A stretch of DNA of 64,000 bases from JBCCXZ01 sp965228005 (GTDB taxonomy: Bacteria; Planctomycetota; Planctomycetia; Pirellulales; Lacipirellulaceae), in contig CBDDGV010000004.1 of NCBI GenBank assembly GCA_965228005.1, positions 1,054,001-1,118,000 on the forward strand, in the 5' to 3' direction. How positions within the stretch are numbered: position 1 is the stretch's first letter; each line of letters begins with the position of its first letter. Position numbers and translations under genes: made by a program. The notes beneath the pieces are model-generated. The model worked only from the letters and a program-made list of their open reading frames with translations. It was not told the origin of the DNA and did not search any database. This document shows, in pieces, positions 32,488 through 42,528 of this stretch.

Positions 32488-33324
32488 AGTTGGAACTCCG
32501 AGTATGGTTCTTGATGGCATGTGTTTGTTTGAGACTCTGCCGACATCTGATTGCCGGCCCTTACTGTTCATTCAATCTGCTTGCCGCGAATGGATCGCGG
32601 CGTTGCTGTTCATCACGAGCTACCGTAGTGTCTGAAGAGTTTGTTCTTGATCTTGTCGTTTGACCCGCCGCGGACTTGGGATGAGCGGCACCGGAGCAAG
32701 CCTGCCAGACGCGTGCAGAGCACGCAGGATCTACGAAAGACCAAGACACAGAGAGAGACGATTTGAAGGATCGCTGAGGATCGCTTCGGAACCCGCAGAT
32801 AGAACGCTCTGCGAGGCGGTGAGCTGGTCTCGAAGTAGTTTAGATCCCAAAAGCCTGACAGGTATCAAGGCTTCGGTACTGCTTCAGTAGACGCAAGCTC
32901 CCGGAGGGGTTCCATTGAGAAATGCCACGGCGGCTAAACCGCACAGCCACAGATTACATGGCCTGCAGGCGTTCCGCAAGCATTTTTTTCAATTTTTCTG
33001 AAAAGGTGCAGGGAGACGTTTGGTGAAGGCGTTCTAGCGGCCAGCCTGCGGCGTAGAACGCTCCAATAAGAGGAGCGCGGGTTCACCAGCCAGGCAGGCA
33101 GCCGTATTGGGGAATGATCCACCGGCAACAGGCTCCGCAGCTCGACTTTGGCCGTGTTGGCCCTCCGAGGTCTGAGAGCTATTGCGAGCCGACATCTCCG
33201 TTGGAAGAAGCAGGTCAGCGGACGCCCCGTTTGCTTGGCCGGGAACATTTGACCCCCGTGGCGGAGCGGAAGGGTCTGGCACGGTTCCTGGAGAACAGCG
33301 AGCTGTTTGTTGGTCTGGAAAAGG
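32488..33324. other. Long intergenic stretch without a supported gene
   Basis: About 840 bases separate the two PEP-CTERM genes. Reading frames here are short, lack starts with ribosome sites, and lack the codon bias of neighbours. A poly-T/A patch (32986-33008) and AT-richer sequence near 32900-33000 may hold the promoter of the gene at 31597 or a small RNA. I see no repeat or palindrome of note. Confidence 0.4.
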
Positions 33325-33356
33325 AAGAAGCCCCTGGGCTAGCCCAGGGGCTTCTT
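33325..33356. terminator. Perfect 32-bp palindromic terminator
   Basis: AAGAAGCCCCTGGGCT is followed by its exact reverse complement. On the reverse strand it is followed by CCTTTTCC; on the forward strand by ATGCTTTTTG. It lies 66 bases downstream of the PEP-CTERM gene at 33423. Confidence 0.8.
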
Positions 33357-33422
33357 ATGCTTTTTGTCTTCGTGGCCCACGGGCCAAATTATGGTTGGCC
33401 GGGGCCTCGCGAAGATGGACGA

Positions 33423-33980
33423 CTACTTGCGACGACGCACGGAAACGCCAGCAAGAGCCAAGCCAACCAGGGCAATCGAGGTCGGCTCGGGGATGATGCC
33501 GAAGACGAAATCTCCACCATCATCCGGGAAGACCGGCTGACCACCGGCTGCGAAAGCGACACTGATAATGCCGCCGCCGCCTTCGGGGATGACCAACTGG
33601 GCCAAGCCGTTATTGAAGTCGGACAGGCTGCCGCCCAAGCGGGTGACAGCACCTGCCAGGAGGGTGTTGGAGTCATCGCTGCCGACGACGGTTACACCAA
33701 CGGCAACAGTGTTGAGGCCAAGGAAATCGGTGTCGGCGCTGGTTCCGGCCGGGGCAAAGAGAACGACGGTGGGATCGTTTTCAGTGTTGGCGAATTCGCC
33801 GATAATGGCAGTGGCCGAGAAGTCGATGGTGTCGAACTGGGCGCCGTTGCCATTCAGGTTAACGGTGAAGTAGTCGAAGCCGCCCAAGTTGGTGGGGCCA
33901 TCGATCGTGACGATGGGGGCTGCGGTGGCCGAGGCGGTGGCCATAGCAGCAATCGTCAAAGCAGCAAAAAAACGCTTCAT
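33423..33980 (-). CDS. PEP-CTERM protein (short paralogue)
   Basis: 185 residues from ATG 33980, preceded by AAGGAG eight bases upstream. Signal peptide MKRFFAALTIAAMATASATAAP. The body TIDGPTNLGGFDYFTVNLNGNGAQFDTIDFSATAI...ADTDFLGLNTVAVGVTVVGSDDSNTLLAGAVTRLGGSLSDFNNGLAQLVIP aligns almost end to end with the first ~170 residues of the gene at 31597, implying tandem duplication. It lacks that gene's second domain. Tail: IPEPTSIALVGLALAGVSVRRRK. The upstream frame to 34085 is an unneeded extension. Confidence 0.9.
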   Translation of the reverse strand: MKRFFAALTIAAMATASATAAPIVTIDGPTNLGGFDYFTVNLNGNGAQFDTIDFSATAIIGEFANTENDPTVVLFAPAGTSADTDFLGLNTVAVGVTVVGSDDSNTLLAGAVTRLGGSLSDFNNGLAQLVIPEGGGGIISVAFAAGGQPVFPDDGGDFVFGIIPEPTSIALVGLALAGVSVRRRK

Positions 33981-34038
33981 TAGGGACACTCCTTCAGATG
34001 CAATAATCATTGGCAGGATGTGGGAAATTTGACAACCT

Positions 34039-34064
34039 CGTGCCGCCCGCTTTCGGGCGGCACG
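34039..34064. terminator. Strong hairpin between PEP-CTERM genes 2 and 3
   Basis: CGTGCCGCCCG-CTTT-CGGGCGGCACG, 11 perfect base pairs with a 4-base loop, lies 57 bases downstream of the stop of the gene at 34121 (reverse strand). The T-run is poor, so termination may be Rho-assisted or the hairpin may stabilise the 3' end. Confidence 0.6.
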
Positions 34065-34120
34065 GAGGCTGCGACTAGTTTTCAATACACTCGGTGATTC
34101 AGGTCACCTCTACGCCTGCA

Positions 34121-34972
34121 CTAGCTGCGGCGACGCATTCCAGCGGCGGCCAAGCCCATGAGGACCAGGACGGCCGAGGCCGGCTCGGGCACGGCGCCCA
34201 CGGCGGGCGGGGTCGAGCTGGCGTTGAAGTTGCCAGACAGGGCCGACAGGTCGAGGAAGTCGACCATGTCGCTGTCGTCGAAGTCACCGCTGGCCCATGC
34301 CACTCCGGGGGCGACGGCCGCGTTGAAGTTCGAGGACAGAGCGGAGAGGTCGAGGAAGTCAACCGTGCCGCTACGGTCGGCGTCACCGGAGAGGAGGCCG
34401 TCGTCTGCGACTCCGTCGCCGCGGACGGTCGGGCTGAGGACGCCGTCGATGGTGGCGAAGGTGCCGGCCACGGCGTTGCCGCCGCTGAGGACGTTGATCT
34501 CAGTGGTGTTGATGCCAGCGGTGACGAAGCTCGGGCGGGTCCCGCCGAATGTGCCGCCGGTGACGACGACTTCAGCACCGTCCCAGTTGGTGTTGTTCAG
34601 CGGGTCGGCTGCGCCGCCGGCGCCAACGCCACCGACGAGGCCGGCGGTGTTGTCTTGGACGTAGCCAACTTGGTAGACGCCGCCGCCAACCGAGAAGCTC
34701 GGGGCGAAGCCAGCGTTGTTCGGATCGTCGACCAGGGTTTCAGCCTCGTTGGCAACGTTGGTGGCAACGCCGGCGGGGTTGTCGATGCCGTCGAGGATGG
34801 CGCTAACACCGACAACGTCGGTGCCGAGCACCACCAGCTCCCAGGTGCCGCCCTCGGAGGGGTCAGCGGGGTCGGTGTAGGTGAGGTTGAGGCTCAGGCC
34901 CACTTGAGCCATCGCAGAGGTTGCTACCGTGGCGATAGCGAGGGTCAGGGTGCAAACCAAAGCACGGTTCAT
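34121..34972 (-). CDS. PEP-CTERM protein with dockerin-like calcium-binding repeats
   Basis: 283 residues from ATG 34972, spaced eight bases from GGAG (an ATG at 34978 is too close). Signal peptide LVCTLTLAIATVATSAMA. The body, SLNLTYTDPADPSEGGTWELVVLGTDVVGVSAILDG, has a cohesin-like start. Near the end are two copies of a dockerin type I calcium loop: DADRSGTVDFLDLSALSSNFN and GDFDDSDMVDFLDLSALSGNFN, then VPEPASAVLVLMGLAAAGMRRRS. The dockerin repeat suggests assembly on a cohesin-bearing partner at the cell surface, not present in this window. Confidence 0.88.
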   Translation of the reverse strand: MNRALVCTLTLAIATVATSAMAQVGLSLNLTYTDPADPSEGGTWELVVLGTDVVGVSAILDGIDNPAGVATNVANEAETLVDDPNNAGFAPSFSVGGGVYQVGYVQDNTAGLVGGVGAGGAADPLNNTNWDGAEVVVTGGTFGGTRPSFVTAGINTTEINVLSGGNAVAGTFATIDGVLSPTVRGDGVADDGLLSGDADRSGTVDFLDLSALSSNFNAAVAPGVAWASGDFDDSDMVDFLDLSALSGNFNASSTPPAVGAVPEPASAVLVLMGLAAAGMRRRS

Positions 34973-35745
34973 CTTCATTTCTCCAATTCCCCGTCTCATG
35001 TAGGTCATAAACATCAGGACAAGTCTTTGTAGCTGGGGGGCAAGTTTAACTGTTGCGTCCCAAACCTTGTCTTTACTGCGCGAGCTGAGCTTCTACAGGT
35101 GGAAGTTCTGCGGAATAGAAGTCTGCCCTCTTGCGTGATGCGGCCCCGTCACCGGTTGATGGATTAGACCCAGGCCGTCACGACTTAAATTCTGCATGCC
35201 CGTGGAAGCTTGCCGCGGGCCACTCGTGCAGAAAAGACACACGTTTGGCGACGCTGGTGGCCGCCATTCCCTTCACACTGTACCAAGGAATCAACGGCTT
35301 GCAACAGTTTTGCGTTGTTTGAATAGGACATTTCGGCGGTCTGACGCGACTTGTCCGCTGCTGCGGCCGCGTACTCCTTCGCTCATAGGCACTTGCGTAA
35401 TTGGGGCCTCTGCGGGTTGGGCAGAAGACGAGAAAAAAGTGCGCAAAACTTGATCTTTTGGGGTTTTCTGCTTCATGCCGTGTCTTCCGCTTGGGGGCCG
35501 CGCCTCGTCCCGTGAGGCCGCCCGACGGTGTTGTTTATTCGTCGAGAGCGAAGAGAAGCGGAAAATCCAGGGAAAAACCGCGTTTTTGCCCACTCAGCCG
35601 AGGCCGATGCAGGGCGTTCCCATTGATTGGGTTGGCCGTCTGACCGACATTGAGCCGAACGAGGTCTTGTCCCGGGGCTCTTGAAGTACAGGGCGTTCCC
35701 ACAGACCCCGCCGCCAAACCTCCCAGAAAACTCAGCAAGAAGCCC
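34973..35745. other. Long leader region before thrS
   Basis: About 770 bases with no supported gene. It includes an upstream AT-richer part (35300-35480) and, within the presumed thrS leader, a 13-base direct repeat CAGGGCGTTCCCA at 35610-35622 and 35689-35701, 79 bases apart. No T-box specifier or GGGTGGTACC-type antiterminator is visible. The thrS translation start is at 35746. Confidence 0.45.
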
Positions 35746-37824
<2,079 letters not shown>

Positions 37825-37969
37825 TTCTGCGGGCGGCGCCTGCTGCGCCGGTCCCCGCGATCCGGTTGACTGCGGGCTTGCGCGTGGTAGATACTCTCGG
37901 ATTGCGGCAGCGTCCTGCAGGAACCAGTAGTCCGAGGGGCGCCGCGTCGGAACGCCGCGTTTTCACTCC

Positions 37970-37985
37970 GGAGGTCGAGGCAATC
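37970..37985 (+). promoter_or_regulatory. Shine-Dalgarno and ATC start of infC
   Basis: GGAGG at 37970-37974 is followed after eight bases by ATC (37983-37985), in frame with the IF3 reading frame. No ATG or well-placed GTG lies between the Shine-Dalgarno and conserved IF3 sequence. Confidence 0.75.
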
Positions 37986-38486
37986 GAAAGAAAACAGCAG
38001 CGGATCAACGATCAGATCCGCGTCACTCCTCTGCGCGTCGTGAGCAACGACGGCGAACAACTGGGCGTGCTCGACAAAGACGACGCCCTGGAGCGGGCCC
38101 GCGAAGCGGGGCTCGACTTGGTGGAGGTGGCTCCCAACGAGAGCCCTCCGGTCTGCCGGATCATGGACTACGGCAAGTTCAAGTACCAGCAGAAGAAGCG
38201 GCAGCACAAGGGCCACACGCACCAGAGCAAGAACAAGGAGATCCGGCTGCGTCCGAAGATCGGCGAGCACGACTTCGTGACGAAGAAGAACCGGGCCCGC
38301 AAGTTCTTGGAGGAGCGCGACAAGGTGGTCTGCTCGGTGATCTTCCGCGGCCGGGAGAACGCGCACGTCGACGAGGGCTTCAAGCTCGTGGAGCGTCTGA
38401 TCAAGGAGCTGGAAGACATCTCGAAGGTGGAGCAGGCCCCCGCGATGGCGGGGCGGCGGATTGTGCTGATCTTGGCTCCGAAGTAG
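37983..38486 (+). CDS. infC: Translation initiation factor IF-3
   Basis: 167 residues from the ATC at 37983 (I/M-ERKQQRINDQIRVTPLRV). It prevents 50S joining and proofreads the initiator tRNA. The N-terminal domain ends with ESPPVCRIMDYGKFKYQQKK; the C-terminal domain has NKEIRLRPKIGEHDFVTKKNRARKFL and VIFRGRENAHVDEGF. Use of an unusual AUY start is the known basis of IF3 autoregulation in Escherichia coli, where IF3 rejects non-AUG starts. The frame is open back to 37446 but overlaps thrS and is not IF3-like. Between thrS and rpmI. Confidence 0.94.
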   Translation: MERKQQRINDQIRVTPLRVVSNDGEQLGVLDKDDALERAREAGLDLVEVAPNESPPVCRIMDYGKFKYQQKKRQHKGHTHQSKNKEIRLRPKIGEHDFVTKKNRARKFLEERDKVVCSVIFRGRENAHVDEGFKLVERLIKELEDISKVEQAPAMAGRRIVLILAPK

Positions 38487-38539
38487 GGGCCGTCCCCCCG
38501 GGCCGCCGACGCATAGGTCGGAGGCTATCAATGGCTTGC

Positions 38540-38606
38540 GGCCTGGATCGGCCCGATATCGGCCGATTGCAGGCCCCTTTTGCGGGTTTGTGCCGGCCGC
38601 TATACT
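38540..38606 (+). promoter_or_regulatory. Hairpin plus candidate promoter before rpmI-rplT
   Basis: GGCCTG-x-ATCGGCC (38540-38553) pairs with GGCCGAT-xx-CAGGCC (38561-38575) and is followed by CCTTTT, a possible terminator. Then TTGCGG (38580-38585), 15 bases, TATACT (38601-38606). The position, between infC and rpmI, is where an internal terminator and promoter or an L20-responsive structure would lie. Confidence 0.4.
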
Positions 38607-38683
38607 GCGAGGCTCGCATGGGCGGTCTTGTGGCCGCCTTGCATTCCCCAATCCGTTGACTGTGCAGCGTACCGAGGCCCGTG

Positions 38684-38887
38684 ATGCCCAAGATGAAGAC
38701 CCACAAAGGCACGAAGAAGCGGTTCCGGCTGACCGCGTCGGGCAAGGCGAAGCACCGCCAGTCGGGCACCTCGCACCTCGCGGCGCGGATGAGTCAGAAG
38801 CGCAAGCGCAACCTCCGCGGCACGGCCGTGACGACCGACACCAACTCGAAGATGATTCGAGAGGCGTTGGCGGGGAACAGCTACTAG
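38684..38887 (+). CDS. rpmI: 50S ribosomal protein L35
   Basis: 67 residues, PKMKTHKGTKKRFRLTASGKAKHRQSGTSHLAARMSQKRKRNLRGTAV, with the universal KxKTHKGxKKRF start. Starts at ATG 38684; the preceding GTG is one codon earlier and unneeded. Extremely basic, as expected for an rRNA-binding large-subunit protein. rplT is 114 bases downstream. Confidence 0.96.
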   Translation: MPKMKTHKGTKKRFRLTASGKAKHRQSGTSHLAARMSQKRKRNLRGTAVTTDTNSKMIREALAGNSY

Positions 38888-39001
38888 GGCAGCAGTTAGC
38901 CATTAGCTGTTGGCTGTTAGCTAGACGAGCCTGCCGGGCGAACAACGCTGCCGCTTACGCGGCGGGGCCTGGGCCGGCAAACGAAGCAAAGGGGTTGGTC
39001 G

Positions 39002-39358
39002 ATGAGGACCACCAAGGGCGCCGCCCGTAACAAGGCGAAGAACCGCCTCTTCAAGAAGACCAAGGGTTACCGCGGCGGGCGGAACAATCTGCTCCGCACC
39101 GCGAAAGAGACCGTCGTGCGGGCCGAGGCGTACGCCTTCCGCGACCGCCGGGTCCGCAAGCGTGAGTTCCGCAAACTCTGGATCATCCGCATCAACGCCG
39201 CCGCGCGTGAGCGGGGCCTCCGCTACAGCGAGCTGATCAACGGCCTGTCGAAGGCGAACGTGGAACTCGACCGGAAGATGCTGGCCGAGATAGCCGTGTC
39301 CGACCCGGCCGCGTTCGACGCGGTGGTCGAGAAGGCCCGCGAAGCGCTCGCCGCCTAA
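39002..39358 (+). CDS. rplT: 50S ribosomal protein L20
   Basis: 118 residues: MRTTKGAARNKAKNRLFKKTKGYRGGRNNLLRTAKETVVRAEAYAFRDRRVRKREFRKLWIIRINAA matches L20 throughout. It binds 23S rRNA early in 50S assembly and, in other bacteria, represses its own operon by binding a leader that mimics its rRNA site. The linker between rpmI and rplT (38888-39001) has a short duplicated stretch (GCAGTTAGCCATTAGCTGTTGGCTG) of no clear role. Confidence 0.97.
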   Translation: MRTTKGAARNKAKNRLFKKTKGYRGGRNNLLRTAKETVVRAEAYAFRDRRVRKREFRKLWIIRINAAARERGLRYSELINGLSKANVELDRKMLAEIAVSDPAAFDAVVEKAREALAA

Positions 39359-39387
39359 GGCCCTCTGCAAGCCTGGGTGCAAACGCG

Positions 39388-40464
39388 ATGGCCCTCGCCG
39401 ATTTCTTAGCCGAGCTGGAGAGCCTGGCCGCGGACGCCGAAGGTGCGTTCGCCGCCGCGGCGAACATCGATGCGCTCGAAGCGGCCCGCGTCGAGTTCCT
39501 CGGCGCCAAGGCCGGCCGGCTGAAGGCCGTGCAGAAGGGCATGGGCAAGGTCGACAAGGCCGACAAGCCCGCCGCCGGCCAGAAGCTCAACGGTGTGAAG
39601 CAGGCGGTCGAGGCGTCGTTCGAGGCGGCCCGCGAGCGGCTGGAGAGCGGCGGCGAGGCGGCTGAGCCGATCGACGTGACGCTCCCCGGCAAGCCGCTGC
39701 GGCTGGGCCGGCTGCACCCAGTGACGCAGACGATCCGGGAGATGAAGGACATCATGGGCCGGCTCGGGTTCTCGGCGGTCGAAGGGCCGGAGATCGAGGA
39801 CGACTGGCACAACTTCGAGGCGCTGAACATCCCGCTGTCGCATCCGGCCCGCGACCCGCTGGACAACTTTTATCTTTCGACGTTGGGTTCATCGACGGGC
39901 GGCGTCGTGGCGACGGGCGAAGACGACTCCCCGCTGTTGTTGCGGAGCCAGACTTCCACAGTGCAGATCCGGGTGATGGAGCGGGTGATCGCCGAGGCGC
40001 CCGCGGGCGAGCAGCCGCCGGTGCGGATCATCTCGCTGGGCCGCGTCTACCGGCCCGACACGGCCGACGCGACGCACTACCCGATGTTCCACCAGATCGA
40101 GGGCCTGCTGGTCGACCGCGGCGTAACGATGGCGGACCTCAAGAGCGTGCTGCGGCTGTTCTGCCAGAGCTACTTCGCCAACTCCGTCGGCGACGAAGAA
40201 GTGCACGTGCGTTTCCGGACGTCGTTCTTCCCGTTCACCGAGCCGAGCGTCGAGGTGGACATGAACTGGCAAGGCGGCTGGATGGAGATGGGCGGCGCCG
40301 GGATGGTCGATCCCAACGTTCTGCGGGCGGTTGGGTACGATCCCGAGCAGGTGACGGGTTTTGCTTTCGGCCTCGGCGTCGAGCGCATTTGCATGCGGCA
40401 GCACAACATTGTGGACATCCGGGATTTGTACACGAACGACGTTCGCTTCCTCGAGCAGTTTTGA
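39388..40464 (+). CDS. pheS: Phenylalanyl-tRNA synthetase alpha subunit
   Basis: 358 residues, 30 bases after rplT. Class II catalytic subunit of the (alphabeta)2 enzyme. The N-terminal coiled coil (residues 1-100) precedes LHPVTQTIREMKDIMGRLGFSAVEGPEIEDDWHNFEALNIP, the conserved start of the catalytic core, and RTSFFPFTEPSVEVDMNWQ, then GVERICMRQHNIVDIRDLYTNDVRFLEQF, the usual last residues. Overlaps operon logic with pheT, six bases downstream. Confidence 0.97.
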   Translation: MALADFLAELESLAADAEGAFAAAANIDALEAARVEFLGAKAGRLKAVQKGMGKVDKADKPAAGQKLNGVKQAVEASFEAARERLESGGEAAEPIDVTLPGKPLRLGRLHPVTQTIREMKDIMGRLGFSAVEGPEIEDDWHNFEALNIPLSHPARDPLDNFYLSTLGSSTGGVVATGEDDSPLLLRSQTSTVQIRVMERVIAEAPAGEQPPVRIISLGRVYRPDTADATHYPMFHQIEGLLVDRGVTMADLKSVLRLFCQSYFANSVGDEEVHVRFRTSFFPFTEPSVEVDMNWQGGWMEMGGAGMVDPNVLRAVGYDPEQVTGFAFGLGVERICMRQHNIVDIRDLYTNDVRFLEQF

Positions 40465-40470
40465 GCCAGC

Positions 40471-42486
40471 ATGATTGTTTCTAGAAAGTGGCTCGCCGAT
40501 TACGTCGACCTGTCGATGCCGCAGGATGAGCTGACCGACCGGCTCACGATCTCGGGCCTCAACCTGGAGGGCATCGAAGAGGTCGGCGACGACACCGCGA
40601 TCGATCTTGAAGTCACGAGCAACCGGCCGGATTGCTTGGGCCACGTCGGCGTGGCCCGCGAGGTGGCGGTGCTGTTTGGTTCCCCATTGAAGAAGCCGGA
40701 GGCACAACCCAAGGCGACGGGGGCAGCGATTGCTTCGTTGGCCTCGGTCGAGCTGAATTGCCACGAATTGTGCCCGCGGTACACGGCTCGGCTGATCCGG
40801 GGGGTGAAGGTTGGGCCAAGCCCCGAGTGGCTCGCCGAGCGGCTGCGGACGCTGGGGATCGCGGTGATCAACAACGTGGTGGACATCACGAACTACGTGA
40901 TGATGGAGTGCGCCCAGCCGCTGCACGCGTTCGATTACGCGAAGCTGGCCGGCGGCCGGATCGTAGTTCGGGAGTCGCAGCCCGGTGAGAAGTTCACGGC
41001 GATCAACCACCAGGAGTACGAACTGGCGGCGGGCACGTGCGTGATCGCCGACGCGGAGCGGGCCGTGGCGCTCGCCGGGGTGATGGGCGGAGCCGACTCG
41101 GAGGTGAGCGACGCCACGGTCGACGTGCTGATCGAGGCGGCCGACTTCGAGGCGCTCTCGGTGCGGCGGACGGCGCGGCGGTTGAACCTGCACAGCCCGT
41201 CGTCGTACCGGTTCGAGCGAGGGGTCGACCCCGAGGGCATCGACTGGGCGAGCCGGCGTTGCTGCGAGCTGATCCTGGAGCTGGCCGGCGGCGAGCTGGC
41301 CGAGGGCGTGCTGGACGAGGGCGCCGAGCCGACGGAGCGCGAGCCGATCAAGCTGCGGTTCCCGGAGATCGAGCGGGTGCTCGGCATCACGGTGCCCGAC
41401 GACAAGGTGCGGAAGATCCTCACCGACCTGGGCTGCGTGGAGACGCACGCGTGCGACCACTGCGTGAAGGCCATCCCGCCGAGCTGGCGGGCGGACCTCA
41501 CGCGGGAGATCGACCTCGTGGAAGAGGTGGCCCGCATCCACGGGTACGACCAGATCCCCGAGGACGCCGGCGTGCGGATGGTCACCAGCAGCCGCAGCCA
41601 GGAAGACCGCGTGCTGGACGAGGTGCGGGGCGTGATGGTTGCCGGCGGGTTCTGCGAGGCGATGACCATCAGCACGGTGGAGCCGGAGTGGGTCGGAGTG
41701 TTCCGCGGCTGGAGCTCTGCCGACCCGTTGGCGACGAGCACGTCGGTGCTGCGGCGGGCGAACTGCCTGCGGCAGAGCTTGCTGCCCAGTCTGCTCGCGG
41801 CGCGGCGGACGAACGAGACGCTCTCGAACCGCGTGATCGAGCTGTTCGAGGTGGCGAAGGTCTATCTGCCGGAGGCGTCGGGCCTGCCGGTGGAGAAGCG
41901 GATGCTGGGCGTCACCAGCGGCGGCGGCTTGCTGGAGCTGAAGGGCGTCGTCGAGGCGTTGGTCGCACGGCTGGCACCGGTCGAGCCGCTGAGTTTCGAG
42001 CCGCATGAGGATCCACTCTTCACGTCCGGGCGAGGGGCGAAGGTGCTACTAGGCGGCGAGCTGGTGGGCTACCTCGGTGAGGCGGCCGGCGCGGTGCTGA
42101 AGACGTTCGAGCTGCGCGGCGAGACGACGGTCGCGGAGATCGACCTGGGGCCGCTGGTCGAGCGGGCCCGGCTCACGCGGACGGCCGACCGGCTGTCGCC
42201 CTACCCGCCGGTGACGCGGGACCTCAACGTGGTGTTCGACGAGTCGGCGGCGTGGAGCGACGTGGAGCGGATCGTCGTGGCCGAGGGCGACGGGTTGATC
42301 GAGTCCGTCGACTTCCAGGAAGAGTGGCGGGACGCGGAGAAGCTCGGCGCCGGGAAGAAGAGCCTGCTGTTCTCGGTGCAGCTCCGCTCGATGGAGGGCA
42401 CGCTCACCGGCGAGCGCTGCGACGGCGTGCGGGACGCGATCGTGTCGGCGCTGGGCAAGCAGCTCGGCGGCGAGCTGCGGGCGTGA
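40471..42486 (+). CDS. pheT: Phenylalanyl-tRNA synthetase beta subunit, short form
   Basis: 671 residues against about 800 in Escherichia coli. MIVSRKWLADYVDLSMPQDELTDRLTISGLNLEGIEEVGDD is followed directly by DLEVTSNRPDCLGHVGVAREVAVLFG, so the EMAP-type OB fold normally inserted at about residues 40-150 is missing. The B3/B4 editing domain, RRTARRLNLHSPSSYRFERGVD (B5 region), and the C-terminal FDX-type anticodon-binding domain (SPYPPVTRDLNVVFDE) are all present. ATG follows the pheS stop by six bases. The enzyme should still aminoacylate. Confidence 0.95.
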   Translation: MIVSRKWLADYVDLSMPQDELTDRLTISGLNLEGIEEVGDDTAIDLEVTSNRPDCLGHVGVAREVAVLFGSPLKKPEAQPKATGAAIASLASVELNCHELCPRYTARLIRGVKVGPSPEWLAERLRTLGIAVINNVVDITNYVMMECAQPLHAFDYAKLAGGRIVVRESQPGEKFTAINHQEYELAAGTCVIADAERAVALAGVMGGADSEVSDATVDVLIEAADFEALSVRRTARRLNLHSPSSYRFERGVDPEGIDWASRRCCELILELAGGELAEGVLDEGAEPTEREPIKLRFPEIERVLGITVPDDKVRKILTDLGCVETHACDHCVKAIPPSWRADLTREIDLVEEVARIHGYDQIPEDAGVRMVTSSRSQEDRVLDEVRGVMVAGGFCEAMTISTVEPEWVGVFRGWSSADPLATSTSVLRRANCLRQSLLPSLLAARRTNETLSNRVIELFEVAKVYLPEASGLPVEKRMLGVTSGGGLLELKGVVEALVARLAPVEPLSFEPHEDPLFTSGRGAKVLLGGELVGYLGEAAGAVLKTFELRGETTVAEIDLGPLVERARLTRTADRLSPYPPVTRDLNVVFDESAAWSDVERIVVAEGDGLIESVDFQEEWRDAEKLGAGKKSLLFSVQLRSMEGTLTGERCDGVRDAIVSALGKQLGGELRA

Positions 42487-42528
42487 TTGCCGATTGCGTG
42501 CGGCTGAGGCACGCGGGATGATCGGTAG

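Noticed and set aside
32488..33324. tRNA or small RNA in the long PEP-CTERM gap
   Set aside because: No T-loop (GTTCGA-type) or acceptor stem pairing was found, and no hairpin-plus-T-run other than the annotated terminator.
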